Shown here: positions 1 to 6,882 of the stretch, piece after piece
How the letters are laid out: the number at the start of each line of letters is the position of its first letter
Position numbering within the stretch: the first letter of the stretch is position 1
NCBI GenBank assembly: GCA_023387715.1
Contig: JAEWHQ010000219.1
Span: 1-10,810 of the forward strand
Length of the DNA stretch: 10,810 nt
Direction: 5' to 3'
From: Pseudomonadota bacterium
GTDB taxonomy: Bacteria; Pseudomonadota; Alphaproteobacteria; Rhizobiales; Rhizobiaceae
Translations under genes and position numbers: made by a program
Notes under the pieces: generated by a model
What the model saw: only the letters and a program-made list of their open reading frames with translations
What the model was told of the DNA's origin: nothing
Database searches by the model: none

Positions 1-673
1 TCATAAATGTGCTGCCCATCTGACCAAAGCTCAGCTTGTCTTCATTAACTTCTGCTGTGCCAAAGTAGCGGTTACAGGTGCCTGAACCACTGATGCTGCC
101 ATCTTCCTGCACGGTCAGTGTGGCTTGCGCATTGTCAATCACACCGCCATTTTGCAGGTCTTCCGCCAGCCACTCTTTGTCAAACAGGCCGGTCGCTTCG
201 CCGGATGTTTCACTGCGGCCAACCATCACAACCTGAATGTCATATTTCAACTGCAGTTGTTCAGGGTCGAAGTTGTGATGCGTGTCATTGACAAACCACA
301 ATGTGTCACCGGCAGAAATTCTGGCTTGCAGCGCATAAGTGTGGCCCGGCTCTAATTTGCTGCTGTCATAATCAATGGAGTAGGGAATTGGCGGGCCGCT
401 GATCGGATCGATTGTGACGTCGCTAATGATTTTTGCGGGTGCATCTGCCAGTGAAACATCGGCCAATTGGACAATGAGTTTAGCTTCCGGCGGCAACGCA
501 ATACGCTCACGATAAATCACATTGCCTTTAATGGTTTTTTCTGCGGCGACACTGACGGACGGCATGGAGGTGGTGAACACCATGGCTGCCGTGCCCGTTA
601 CACCCAAGCCCACAAGTACGGCTACTGTAACAGCAAAGTTTTTTTTCAATTTGCTTTGCATATTATCACTCAA
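1..673 (-). CDS. YbaY/YscW-like plus META-domain envelope protein, 3' end outside window
   Basis: This open frame reads from 673 to the window edge, giving 224 residues with no stop. Residues 13-44 form a hydrophobic signal peptide or anchor after a KLKKN basic stretch, with a possible cleavage after SVAA. There is no lipobox Cys. Residues about 48-125 resemble the YbaY/YscW family (IKGNVIYRERIALPPEAKLIV, then the VSLAD segment). Residues about 164-224 begin a META/HslJ-like domain: KEWLAEDL, then SGSGTCNRYFG and LSFGQMGSTFM. META proteins are known as envelope or stress-related, with no fixed biochemical role. The TTG at 673 is preferred because GGAG lies about 10 bases upstream; the ATG at 661 would leave that site about 22 bases away and gives 220 residues. 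The 137-bp AT-rich gap to moaE suggests its own promoter, but I could not identify one. The two-domain reading is by motif memory. Confidence 0.8.
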   Translation of the reverse strand, partial: MSDNMQSKLKKNFAVTVAVLVGLGVTGTAAMVFTTSMPSVSVAAEKTIKGNVIYRERIALPPEAKLIVQLADVSLADAPAKIISDVTIDPISGPPIPYSIDYDSSKLEPGHTYALQARISAGDTLWFVNDTHHNFDPEQLQLKYDIQVVMVGRSETSGEATGLFDKEWLAEDLQNGGVIDNAQATLTVQEDGSISGSGTCNRYFGTAEVNEDKLSFGQMGSTFM

Positions 674-810
674 GCTGAAAATTCTCCGCGTTGAACTCTG
701 ATTTCATTTTCTTATAAATGGTTAATCTTCATGTATAAATTATGGCAGATCAAGTTTGCGTGCCACATATTTAGATATAATCGTATTTTATTTAAAATAA
801 TCTTGATGTT

Positions 811-1275
811 TTATTTTTCCCAGCGCTTTTGTGCCTGCTCGTCACTGGTGCGGGATAAGACCCAATCACCCGTCGCACCACTTTTTAAATGTTCTTTTTT
901 CCAGAACGGCGCATTGGTTTTCATGTAATCCATTAAAAAGCTTGCGGCCTCAAATGCGGCATTACGATGACGTGAGGCGGTTATAACCAGCACAATATTT
1001 TCACCGGGCTTAATCATGCCGAAGCGATGGATAATCCGTACCGCATCAAGAGAAAAACGCTCCTTGGCGGAGAGGGCTATTTTCTCAATTTGTGCTTCTG
1101 CCATGCCAGGATAATGTTCAAGCTCTAAAGCGTCTAAACGGCCGCTTTCATCACGGCAAAGACCGGTAAATGCAACCACAGCTCCGATATTCTTGTTTTG
1201 AGCTAGTAAGTTGGCTTGTTCCTGCGCAAGATCAAAATCATAGTTTTGAACGGAGATATGGACGGAGCTATCCAT
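811..1275 (-). CDS. moaE: Molybdopterin synthase catalytic subunit MoaE
   Basis: MoaE is the large subunit of molybdopterin synthase. It takes sulfur from the MoaD C-terminal thiocarboxylate to convert cyclic pyranopterin monophosphate into molybdopterin in the cytoplasm. The 154-residue length is typical. Family signatures are present: FTGLCRDES near residue 36, IIHRFGMIKPGE near 81, SRHRNAAFEA near 101, and KTNAPFWKKE at 119-128. Lys119 and Lys126 fall at the same numbers as the catalytic lysines of the E. coli enzyme, and Arg104 is also present. The ATG lies one base after the moaD stop (TAA-C-ATG), so the two genes are almost certainly translated together. It is the last gene of the leftward run. 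No GC-rich terminator hairpin follows the stop, only an AT-rich stretch. Confidence 0.97.
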   Translation of the reverse strand: MDSSVHISVQNYDFDLAQEQANLLAQNKNIGAVVAFTGLCRDESGRLDALELEHYPGMAEAQIEKIALSAKERFSLDAVRIIHRFGMIKPGENIVLVITASRHRNAAFEAASFLMDYMKTNAPFWKKEHLKSGATGDWVLSRTSDEQAQKRWEK

Positions 1276-1276
1276 G

Positions 1277-1534
1277 TTAACCGCCTGTCATCGGCGGAAA
1301 AATCGCGATCTCGTCACCAGCTTGGATGGTGGCATCACTATCAGCATGCTCATGGTTGAGGGCAGTGCGCACAACGCCCTCTGCATCCAGCGCATAGGCG
1401 TAATTTTCGCCTAAGCTTTGTAAGTAGTTCAGCAGGTCGCCAATCGTTGATACAGTGTCGGGCAGGGTAATAGTTTCCGCTTCCCTGCCGATCCGCTCAC
1501 GCACCCATGCGAAATAAACGAGCCTGATATCCAT
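1277..1534 (-). CDS. moaD: Molybdopterin synthase sulfur carrier subunit MoaD
   Basis: MoaD is a small ubiquitin-fold sulfur carrier. Its C-terminal Gly is adenylated by MoeB and converted to a thiocarboxylate, which MoaE uses to build the molybdopterin dithiolene. The 85-residue length fits. The N-terminus (IRLVYFAWVRERIG) matches the first beta strand and turn of the family, and the protein ends IAIFPPMTGG, giving the required terminal Gly-Gly. The middle (TALNHEHADSDATIQAGDEIAIFPP) is also typical. It lies four bases after the pgsA stop and one base before moaE, so it belongs to the same transcript. The pair moaD-moaE next to pgsA and uvrC is, from memory, a common rhizobial arrangement. 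Confidence 0.96.
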   Translation of the reverse strand: MDIRLVYFAWVRERIGREAETITLPDTVSTIGDLLNYLQSLGENYAYALDAEGVVRTALNHEHADSDATIQAGDEIAIFPPMTGG

Positions 1535-1538
1535 GGGT

Positions 1539-2144
1539 TTAGTCCATCATGTGTTTCAGACCAGCTCTGAAATAATCCCAGCCGGTATAAAGGGTTAGCA
1601 CAGCCGAAATCCACAAGAGCGTGATACCGATTTCCGTGGTGTATGGCAGAATTTTATCACCGGCAGGGCCTGCCAGCAAAAAGGCAAGCGCAATCATCTG
1701 CGTGGTGGTTTTCCATTTTGCCAGCTGTGAAACCGGTACGCTGACTTTCAGCTCGGCCAGATATTCCCGCAAGCCCGAAACCAGAATTTCACGGCAGAGA
1801 ATGATGATAGCCGCCCACAAGCTCCAGCCAGCAATGGTGCGGGCAGGATCGGCGGCAAGCAATAGCAAACAGGTGGAAACCAGCAGTTTGTCGGCAATGG
1901 GGTCAAGCATACGACCAATAGTCGAGGTTTGTTTCCATGCGCGCGCCAGATAGCCGTCAAAAAAGTCGGTAATACTGGCAATAACGAAGATCGCCAAAGC
2001 GCTCCATCGGGCAAAGTCGCTCGAATGCAGACGTCCCTCGATAAAGAAACACAGTGCCACAAGCGGAACGGCAATGATCCGCCCATATGTCAGTATGTTA
2101 GGAAGGGAAAATGCATTCTTACTCATAGATACCGCCACACCCAT
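1539..2144 (-). CDS. pgsA: CDP-diacylglycerol--glycerol-3-phosphate 3-phosphatidyltransferase
   Basis: PgsA makes phosphatidylglycerol phosphate from CDP-diacylglycerol and glycerol 3-phosphate in the inner membrane, the committed step to phosphatidylglycerol and cardiolipin. The CDP-alcohol phosphatidyltransferase motif D-x2-D-G-x2-A-R-x8-G-x3-D-x3-D is complete: Asp60, Asp63, Gly64, Ala67, Arg68, Gly77, Asp81 and Asp85. Several hydrophobic segments (about 22-36, 47-59, 88-97, 107-118, 151-160, 172-187) fit a polytopic membrane enzyme. The N-terminal SLPNILTYGRI is characteristic of PgsA. Two starts are possible: ATG at 2144 (201 residues, GCGGA about 10 bases upstream) and ATG at 2126 (195 residues, MSKNAFSLPN). 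The inner one looks more like family N-termini, and I cannot settle it. A 122-bp gap separates it from uvrC, so it may have an extra promoter. Confidence 0.94.
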   Translation of the reverse strand: MGVAVSMSKNAFSLPNILTYGRIIAVPLVALCFFIEGRLHSSDFARWSALAIFVIASITDFFDGYLARAWKQTSTIGRMLDPIADKLLVSTCLLLLAADPARTIAGWSLWAAIIILCREILVSGLREYLAELKVSVPVSQLAKWKTTTQMIALAFLLAGPAGDKILPYTTEIGITLLWISAVLTLYTGWDYFRAGLKHMMD

Positions 2145-2266
2145 TCAAATTACATCCGCAGGGATATGATAGAAATCAACAGCCGCTTCAGTCTTGTCTC
2201 ATTATTTCATGACATTAGCATGATTTATTAAAGAACCGATAGGCCTTGATCTTAAAATGCCCCACC

Positions 2267-4327
2267 TCATTCATTTCTGAAATGGTCATAAATCTGTTTC
2301 GCCATCGATTCAGAGATGCCATCAATCTGCATTAAATCAGAAAGTGCCGCTCCGCTCACAGCTTTGGCAGTTCCGAAGTGATGAAGCAAGGCACGTTTTC
2401 GTGCAGGGCCGATTCCGGCGATTTCATCAAGTGGATTTTTGACAAAAGCATTCTTGCGTTTGGCGCGATGGGTGCCGATGGCAAAGCGGTGTGCTTCGTC
2501 GCGCATCCGCTGAATGAAATAAAGCACCGGATCACGCGGTGGCAGGGTGAAATCCGGTTTGCCTTCGACAAAAAATCTTTCACGCCCTGCATCACGATCC
2601 ACGCCCTTGGCGATACCAATCGCAATGACCTGATCGGCAATACCTATTTCGCCAAGAATTTGACGGACGGCACCGACTTGTCCCTGACCACCATCAATGA
2701 GGATCAGGTCAGGCCATGCCGGAAAACTATCCGTCACACTTTCAAGCAGCTCTTCTTCTGAAGAGCTGGTCGCCACATCTGCTTTTGTATCCCGAAGCCC
2801 GTGTTCTTTCACCAAGCGGCTAAAGCGGCGCTCAATCACTTCGCGCATCATGCCAAAATCATCGCCCGGTGTGATATCGGTCGAGCGGATGTTGAATTTG
2901 CGATATTGGTTTTTCACAAAACCTTCAGGGCCTGCCACAATCATGCCGCCCACGGCATTGGTGCCCATAATGTGGGAGTTATCATAAACTTCAATACGGC
3001 GCGGCACGCTCGGCAGTTCAAATGTTTCAGCCAATGCTTTCAATAGGCGTGCCTGCGATGAGGTTTCTGCCAAACGGCGCCCCAGAGCTTCGCGCGCATT
3101 GGTGAAGGCATGGTCAACCATGTCTTTTTTCTCACCGCGCTGCGGCACATTGATATAGACCCTGTGACCGGACGTGGCTGACAAGGCTTCTTCAATCAAG
3201 GATTGATCTTCCACTTCTTCGGAAAGCAGAATGAGTTTTGGACAAGGCTTATCAGCATAAAACTGCGAGAGAAAAGCGCCCAGCACTTCTGCTGCTGTCA
3301 AAGAGATGTCGGCCTTTGGAAAATAGCTGCGATTGCCCCAATTTTGTCCGGTGCGGAAGAAAAACACCTGAATACAGGTCATGCCGCCTGCCTGATGAAT
3401 GGCAAAAACATCTGCTTCTTCAACAGTCTGCGGATTAATGCCCTGATGCGATTGCACATGGGAAAGGGCTGCCAAGCGGTCGCGATAGACAGCGGCATGT
3501 TCAAAATCCAGCTCTTCCGATGCTTTTTGCATGGCTTCAGAAAGGTGTTTTTTTACTGCCTGACTTTTGCCTGAGAGGAAGGATTTCGCTTCGCGCACCA
3601 GCTCATGATAATTTTCATCGGAAATTTCATGCGTGCATGGGCCGGCACAACGCTTGATTTGATAAAGCAGGCAAGGGCGGCTGCGGTTTTCTAAAAAAGA
3701 ATCAGTGCAGGTGCGTAGCAAAAAGGCGCGCTGCATCGCATTGATTGTGCGTGTCACCGCGGTAGCCGAAGCAAAAGGGCCAAAATAATTGCCGTCTTTG
3801 GAGCGTGCGCCACGATGTTTGAAAATACCGGGTGCGCGATGATTGTTGGAAATCATGATGTAAGGGAATGATTTATCATCCCGCATCAGTACATTATAAC
3901 GCGGGCGCAACCGCTTGATTAGATTAGCTTCGAGCAAAAGCGCTTCTGTCTCGGTGCGGGTGACGACAAATTCCATCGTCACTGTTTCATGAATCATCCG
4001 CGCAATGCGGTTGGTGTGACCGGTCGGGCGGGCATAATTGACCACACGCTTTTTCAGGTTGCGTGCTTTGCCCACATAAAGCACATCGCCGTCTTTATTA
4101 AACATACGATAGACGCCCGGATCATTGGGCAGGCGTTTGACAAATTCATTGATAACCTCGCCACCGGTCAAACCGGCAGCGGTTCCGTCATTTTCTTGTA
4201 AAGCAGAAGCCCAGACAATCGCATCAATAGCGGCACTATTGACGGGATCAGCCACCGTTTCCGGCGAACTGTCGTCAAGTTCATCCAAAATATCCTGTGG
4301 GGGTAAATCCTGGAAAGGAGTTTTCAT
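2267..4327 (-). CDS. uvrC: Excinuclease ABC subunit C
   Basis: UvrC makes both incisions around DNA lesions handed over by UvrA/UvrB in nucleotide excision repair. The order of domains is complete in 686 residues. The GIY-YIG nuclease runs from about 66 to 145 ([21 protein letters not shown]). A cysteine cluster is at 207, 219, 227 and 231. The UvrB-binding UVR helices lie at about 258-292. The RNase H-like nuclease for the second incision has YDNSHIMGT at 448-456 and LIDGGQGQ at 543-550. A tandem helix-hairpin-helix DNA-binding tail lies at about 632-684 ([20 protein letters not shown]). About 60 extra acidic N-terminal residues precede the first domain compared with E. coli UvrC. The start ATG overlaps the stop of the upstream SDR gene as ATGA, so translation is probably coupled. 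Confidence 0.98.
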   Translation of the reverse strand: MKTPFQDLPPQDILDELDDSSPETVADPVNSAAIDAIVWASALQENDGTAAGLTGGEVINEFVKRLPNDPGVYRMFNKDGDVLYVGKARNLKKRVVNYARPTGHTNRIARMIHETVTMEFVVTRTETEALLLEANLIKRLRPRYNVLMRDDKSFPYIMISNNHRAPGIFKHRGARSKDGNYFGPFASATAVTRTINAMQRAFLLRTCTDSFLENRSRPCLLYQIKRCAGPCTHEISDENYHELVREAKSFLSGKSQAVKKHLSEAMQKASEELDFEHAAVYRDRLAALSHVQSHQGINPQTVEEADVFAIHQAGGMTCIQVFFFRTGQNWGNRSYFPKADISLTAAEVLGAFLSQFYADKPCPKLILLSEEVEDQSLIEEALSATSGHRVYINVPQRGEKKDMVDHAFTNAREALGRRLAETSSQARLLKALAETFELPSVPRRIEVYDNSHIMGTNAVGGMIVAGPEGFVKNQYRKFNIRSTDITPGDDFGMMREVIERRFSRLVKEHGLRDTKADVATSSSEEELLESVTDSFPAWPDLILIDGGQGQVGAVRQILGEIGIADQVIAIGIAKGVDRDAGRERFFVEGKPDFTLPPRDPVLYFIQRMRDEAHRFAIGTHRAKRKNAFVKNPLDEIAGIGPARKRALLHHFGTAKAVSGAALSDLMQIDGISESMAKQIYDHFRNE

Positions 4328-5109
4328 TCATTAATGCCTGCAATGTCGGGTGTCTCCCATGCAAGGTGCTGGCCGCCATCAAGGCATAGCATCTGACCTG
4401 TCACGGATTTCAAATCCCATAAAGTTCTGATCGCTTGTCCGAATTCGCTTAAATCCGGCGCACGCTGCAACAAGACCTTGGCTACCTGCTCATTAAAATC
4501 GCGCGGGTCTTGTCGTTCGCTCGGTAAAGTCGGTCCGGGAGAAACCGCATTGACGCGAATGCGCGGAGCCAGACTTTGAGCCAATGTGCGGGTTGCCGTC
4601 CATAAAGCGGATTTAGACAATGTGTAAGAGTAAAATTGCGGGTTCAGTTTCAAAACACGCTGGTCGATAATATTGACGATCATGCCTGTTTGGTCGGCGG
4701 GTAAAGCTTGCGCCATGCTTTCAGCCAGAAAAACCGGTGCTTTTACATGCACCATAAAGTGGCGATCCCATAAGGCTTCATCAAGATGGCTAATCTGATC
4801 ATTTTCAAAAAGCGATGCATTATTAATAAGAATACCAACAGAGCCGAAAGGTTGAGAGGCTTTTTTGATTAAAGAGCGCACATCCGGCATGGAAGTAAGA
4901 TCGGCTTGTACTATCTCTGCCTGACCGCCGCGCGAGATAATCTCTTGTTGGAGCAATTCCGCGTCAGTTACAGAATCATTATAGTGAATGATGACCGGAA
5001 AATTATGGGCTGCCATGTCTTCAATGATGGCTTTTCCGATGCGGCGTGCACCACCGGTCACCAAAACAGGTGGTTTATTGTTATCATGGTTAGAAAATCT
5101 GGATAACAC
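4324..5109 (-). CDS. SDR oxidoreductase, pteridine reductase (FolM/PTR1)-like
   Basis: This is a classical-length short-chain dehydrogenase/reductase (261 residues from the GTG at 5109). The cofactor site TGGARRIG (18-25) has the Arg typical of NADPH-using FolM/PTR1-type enzymes. The NNAS motif is at 96-99 and the active site is Tyr162-x3-Lys166. The catalytic Ser position, 13 residues before the Tyr, is Asp149 (NIIDQR), as in pteridine reductases. The likely reaction is NADPH-dependent reduction of a dihydropterin or folate-like substrate in the cytoplasm, but this is inferred from motifs. The GTG start is chosen because AAGGG sits 10 bases upstream; the TTG at 5118 would put that site only one base away. 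It leads the leftward run and overlaps uvrC by four bases. It may equally be a generic SDR of unknown substrate. Confidence 0.88.
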   Translation of the reverse strand: MLSRFSNHDNNKPPVLVTGGARRIGKAIIEDMAAHNFPVIIHYNDSVTDAELLQQEIISRGGQAEIVQADLTSMPDVRSLIKKASQPFGSVGILINNASLFENDQISHLDEALWDRHFMVHVKAPVFLAESMAQALPADQTGMIVNIIDQRVLKLNPQFYSYTLSKSALWTATRTLAQSLAPRIRVNAVSPGPTLPSERQDPRDFNEQVAKVLLQRAPDLSEFGQAIRTLWDLKSVTGQMLCLDGGQHLAWETPDIAGINE

Positions 5110-5171
5110 GGTAAACAAACCCTTACATTTATCAGGCGCTCAAATCAGGCATCTTAAACGAATATTTATCT

Positions 5172-5189
5172 ACCACAAAATCATGTGGT
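5172..5189. promoter_or_regulatory. Inverted repeat ACCACA-N6-TGTGGT, possible operator
   Basis: Two perfect 6-base arms are separated by six bases (aaatca). The site lies 63 bases upstream of the GTG start of the SDR gene, within the shared divergent control region. The size and symmetry would suit a dimeric repressor or activator site. Short AT-flanked repeats of this kind also occur by chance, and no matching second copy was seen in the window, so the regulatory role is a guess. Confidence 0.25.
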
Positions 5190-5487
5190 GAAGCCAATCA
5201 TTACGAAAAAGTACAATGAATTCAGCCTCTTTGCTAAATGCCATGCTTAGAGCTGATATAGTTCCTCATGCATAGCTTTACAAATAAGCCAGTTATTTCT
5301 TTGTTGCTAAAATAACACATCACATTTCAGCCATATTTTTGTCAGTTTTCCGCCACCAAAGGGGGCACAAGGCGCCTTATTTAGAAACGATGTTATGTTT
5401 GTGACAGCGAGCACATTTCGATCAGATCAGACATTCCCAAGAGCTGATGTTTCGATATGGGGTTCGTCAACGAGTTTGAATATTATC

Positions 5488-5493
5488 AAGGAG
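5488..5493 (+). promoter_or_regulatory. Ribosome binding site of omp25
   Basis: AAGGAG lies six bases before the ATG at 5500. It is the strongest Shine-Dalgarno sequence in the window. It fixes the omp25 start at 5500 rather than at the in-frame ATG at 5395, because the signal peptide begins exactly there. Confidence 0.85.
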
Positions 5494-5499
5494 AATGCC

Positions 5500-6147
5500 A
5501 TGCGCACTCTTAAATCAATTCTTATTGCTTCTGTTATTGCACTCCCAATCGCTGCTCCAGCACTTGCTGCTGATGCTATCATGGAACAGCCACCTGTTCC
5601 TGCACCAGTTGAAGTTGCTCCACAGTATGGTTGGGCTGGCGGTTATACCGGTCTTTACCTCGGTTATGGCTGGAACAAGTTCAAGACCAATGATGCAACT
5701 GTTGGCAACATCAAGTCCGACAAGTTCAAAATGGGCGCATTCGCTGGCTGGAACTTCCAGCAGGACAACATCGTATATGGTGTTGAAGGTGATGCAGGCT
5801 ACTCATGGGCCAAGAAGACCAAAAACGGCATTGAAGCTAAACAGGGCTTTGACGGCTCCCTGCGTGCACGTCTCGGTGTAGATATGGGTGTTGTAATGCC
5901 TTACCTGACCGCTGGTGTTGCCGGTGCGCAGATTAAAGTAAGCGATGCAACAAGCAGCTCAAGCAAGTTCCGCGCTGGTTGGACAGCTGGTGGTGGTCTT
6001 GAAGCTAAGCTGACCGAAAATGTTCTGGGTCGTGTAGAATACCGCTACAGCGACTTCGGCAACAAGACCTACGCACTTGATTCAGGTGATATCAAGTCCA
6101 AGCTGCAGACACATGACGTTCGTCTCGGCGTTGCCTACAAGTTCTAA
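5500..6147 (+). CDS. omp25: Outer-membrane beta-barrel protein, Omp25/Omp31 family
   Basis: This is a 215-residue outer-membrane protein closely resembling Brucella Omp25 (about 213 residues). Residues 1-23 are a Sec signal peptide ([10 protein letters not shown] start, cleavage expected after ALA). A Pro-rich mature N-terminus ([13 protein letters not shown]) follows, then an eight-strand-type barrel with alternating aromatic and small residues: [48 protein letters not shown]. The C-terminal strand ends RLGVAYKF with the terminal Phe used for BAM recognition. In Brucella this family stabilises the envelope and affects host interaction; that role is not shown here. Codon use is strongly biased (many GGT, GCT, AAG and GTT codons) compared with its neighbours, pointing to high expression. 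It is monocistronic, with a strong ribosome site and a strong terminator. Confidence 0.97.
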   Translation: MRTLKSILIASVIALPIAAPALAADAIMEQPPVPAPVEVAPQYGWAGGYTGLYLGYGWNKFKTNDATVGNIKSDKFKMGAFAGWNFQQDNIVYGVEGDAGYSWAKKTKNGIEAKQGFDGSLRARLGVDMGVVMPYLTAGVAGAQIKVSDATSSSSKFRAGWTAGGGLEAKLTENVLGRVEYRYSDFGNKTYALDSGDIKSKLQTHDVRLGVAYKF

Positions 6148-6170
6148 TTCTTGAAATTCAAGACTTAGCG

Positions 6171-6203
6171 AAAAGCCGGACAGGAAACTGTCCGGCTTTT
6201 TTT
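6171..6203 (+). terminator. Rho-independent terminator of omp25
   Basis: A 13-bp perfect stem, AAAAGCCGGACAG paired with CTGTCCGGCTTTT, closes on a GAAA tetraloop and ends in seven Ts (6197-6203). It begins 24 bases after the omp25 stop. Because the stem opens with four As, it could also act weakly on the opposite strand. Confidence 0.95.
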
Positions 6204-6221
6204 ATTGACTATGCATCATTT

Positions 6222-6251
6222 AAAAAGCCCGCCTGAAACAGACGGGCTTTT
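6222..6251 (-). terminator. Rho-independent terminator of the GST operon
   Basis: The hairpin pairs AAAAGCCCG (6223-6231) with CGGGCTTTT (6243-6251). After one C/A mismatch, a further three pairs (CTG/CAG) close on an AAA loop. Read leftward, it ends in a T-run (6226-6222). It starts six bases beyond the GST stop codon, so it most likely ends the leftward transcript. The four Ts at 6248-6251 would also let it back up the omp25 terminator. Confidence 0.88.
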
Positions 6252-6257
6252 CAAGTC

Positions 6258-6860
6258 TTAAACAGCGCGTGGCAAAAACTCAGCCAGATCCGGATGCAGA
6301 TCACTGAAACGCTTTTGCCAGCGCTTCAATTTTGGATATTTCTTTTCCCACCGACCTTCAAAGCGCAAAGCCAGATAGCTCATAGCTGCGGCAAGGGCGA
6401 TATGACCGCCATGAATGCGCTTGCCGATCCGTGGCGGTGTTTCGTCAAGCATAGCGAGTACGCGTTCGGTTTTCTCCCACTGCTTTTCAAGCCAGGGCAC
6501 ATGCACTTTTTCTTCTGGGCGAAAGCGGCGCTCATAGATCTGTGTAATCAGCACATCGCAAAGACCATCGGCCAGTGCTTCAAGTTTTTCCGCATCAAGG
6601 CGCTTTTCGCTCTGGCGCGGAAACAGTTTTGAACCGGTCACGCGGTTGATATATTGAGTGATACAGCGACTGTCGAAAACCGACTGACCTTCTGCCGTAA
6701 TTAGCACCGGAATTTTTCCCAAAGGATTGGCGGAAATCAAATTTTCGGGTGCAACAGAGGTGTTGACCATAACGCTTTCAAATTCCAAACCGGCATGCTT
6801 CGCCGCCATGCGCACTTTGGCACTATAGGGCGAGGTGGGGGAATAAAGGATTTGAATCAA
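6258..6860 (-). CDS. Glutathione S-transferase family protein
   Basis: This is a 200-residue cytosolic GST-like protein. The N-terminal thioredoxin-fold domain (about 1-77) has ILYSPTSPYSAKVR, with Ser/Tyr candidates for glutathione activation at positions 7-13. The cis-Pro loop is NPLGKIPVL (Pro51), and Asp63-Ser64 form the gamma-glutamyl binding turn. The all-helical C-terminal domain runs from about 88 and includes a conserved-looking GHIALAAAMSYLALRF helix. Substrates are unknown. The start is a TTG at 6860 with AAGG seven bases upstream. The open frame extends further to 6944, but that part overlaps the RNase gene and carries an Arg/Gln-rich stretch unlike any GST N-terminus. It follows the RNase T2 gene by 22 bases and is the last gene before the terminator. 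Confidence 0.9.
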   Translation of the reverse strand: MIQILYSPTSPYSAKVRMAAKHAGLEFESVMVNTSVAPENLISANPLGKIPVLITAEGQSVFDSRCITQYINRVTGSKLFPRQSEKRLDAEKLEALADGLCDVLITQIYERRFRPEEKVHVPWLEKQWEKTERVLAMLDETPPRIGKRIHGGHIALAAAMSYLALRFEGRWEKKYPKLKRWQKRFSDLHPDLAEFLPRAV

Positions 6861-6882
6861 GGCTATACCTTTTCTTCTTTGT

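Larger units (their letters stand above)
5110..5499. other. 390-bp gene-free region between divergent SDR gene and omp25
   Basis: No convincing gene lies here; the plus-strand frame opening at 5395 is only an upstream extension of omp25. The region must hold the promoter for omp25 to the right and for the SDR-uvrC-pgsA-moaD-moaE run to the left. Visible structure consists of an inverted repeat at 5172-5189, a TAAAAT hexamer at 5308-5313 without a matching -35 element at normal spacing, and a perfect 10-base palindrome AAGGCGCCTT at 5369-5378. I found no clear sigma-70 pair for either direction. The length leaves room for a long omp25 leader or for operator sites, which would suit a highly expressed outer-membrane gene. 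Confidence 0.6.

Noticed and set aside
749..766. Minus-strand TGGCACG followed by TTGAT, resembling a sigma-54 promoter upstream of the META-domain gene
   Set aside because: The spacer is one base too long and the essential GC of the -12 element is GA, so it fails the consensus.
777..800. AT-rich inverted repeat (ATTTTA-TT-TAAAAT type) after the moaE stop as a terminator
   Set aside because: The stem has no GC pairs and no properly placed T-run, so it would be too weak to call.
467..928. Plus-strand frames at 467-694 and 731-928
   Set aside because: The first is antisense to the META-domain gene, and the second spans an AT-rich gap into moaE; neither has a convincing ribosome site or motif.
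2378..3574. Several plus-strand open frames of 80-127 codons opposite uvrC
   Set aside because: They lie antisense to conserved UvrC nuclease and UVR domains and encode no recognisable protein.
5395..5499. In-frame 35-residue N-terminal extension of Omp25
   Set aside because: The AAGGAG site at 5488 and the exact Omp25 signal peptide at 5500 fix the start; the extension would bury the signal sequence.
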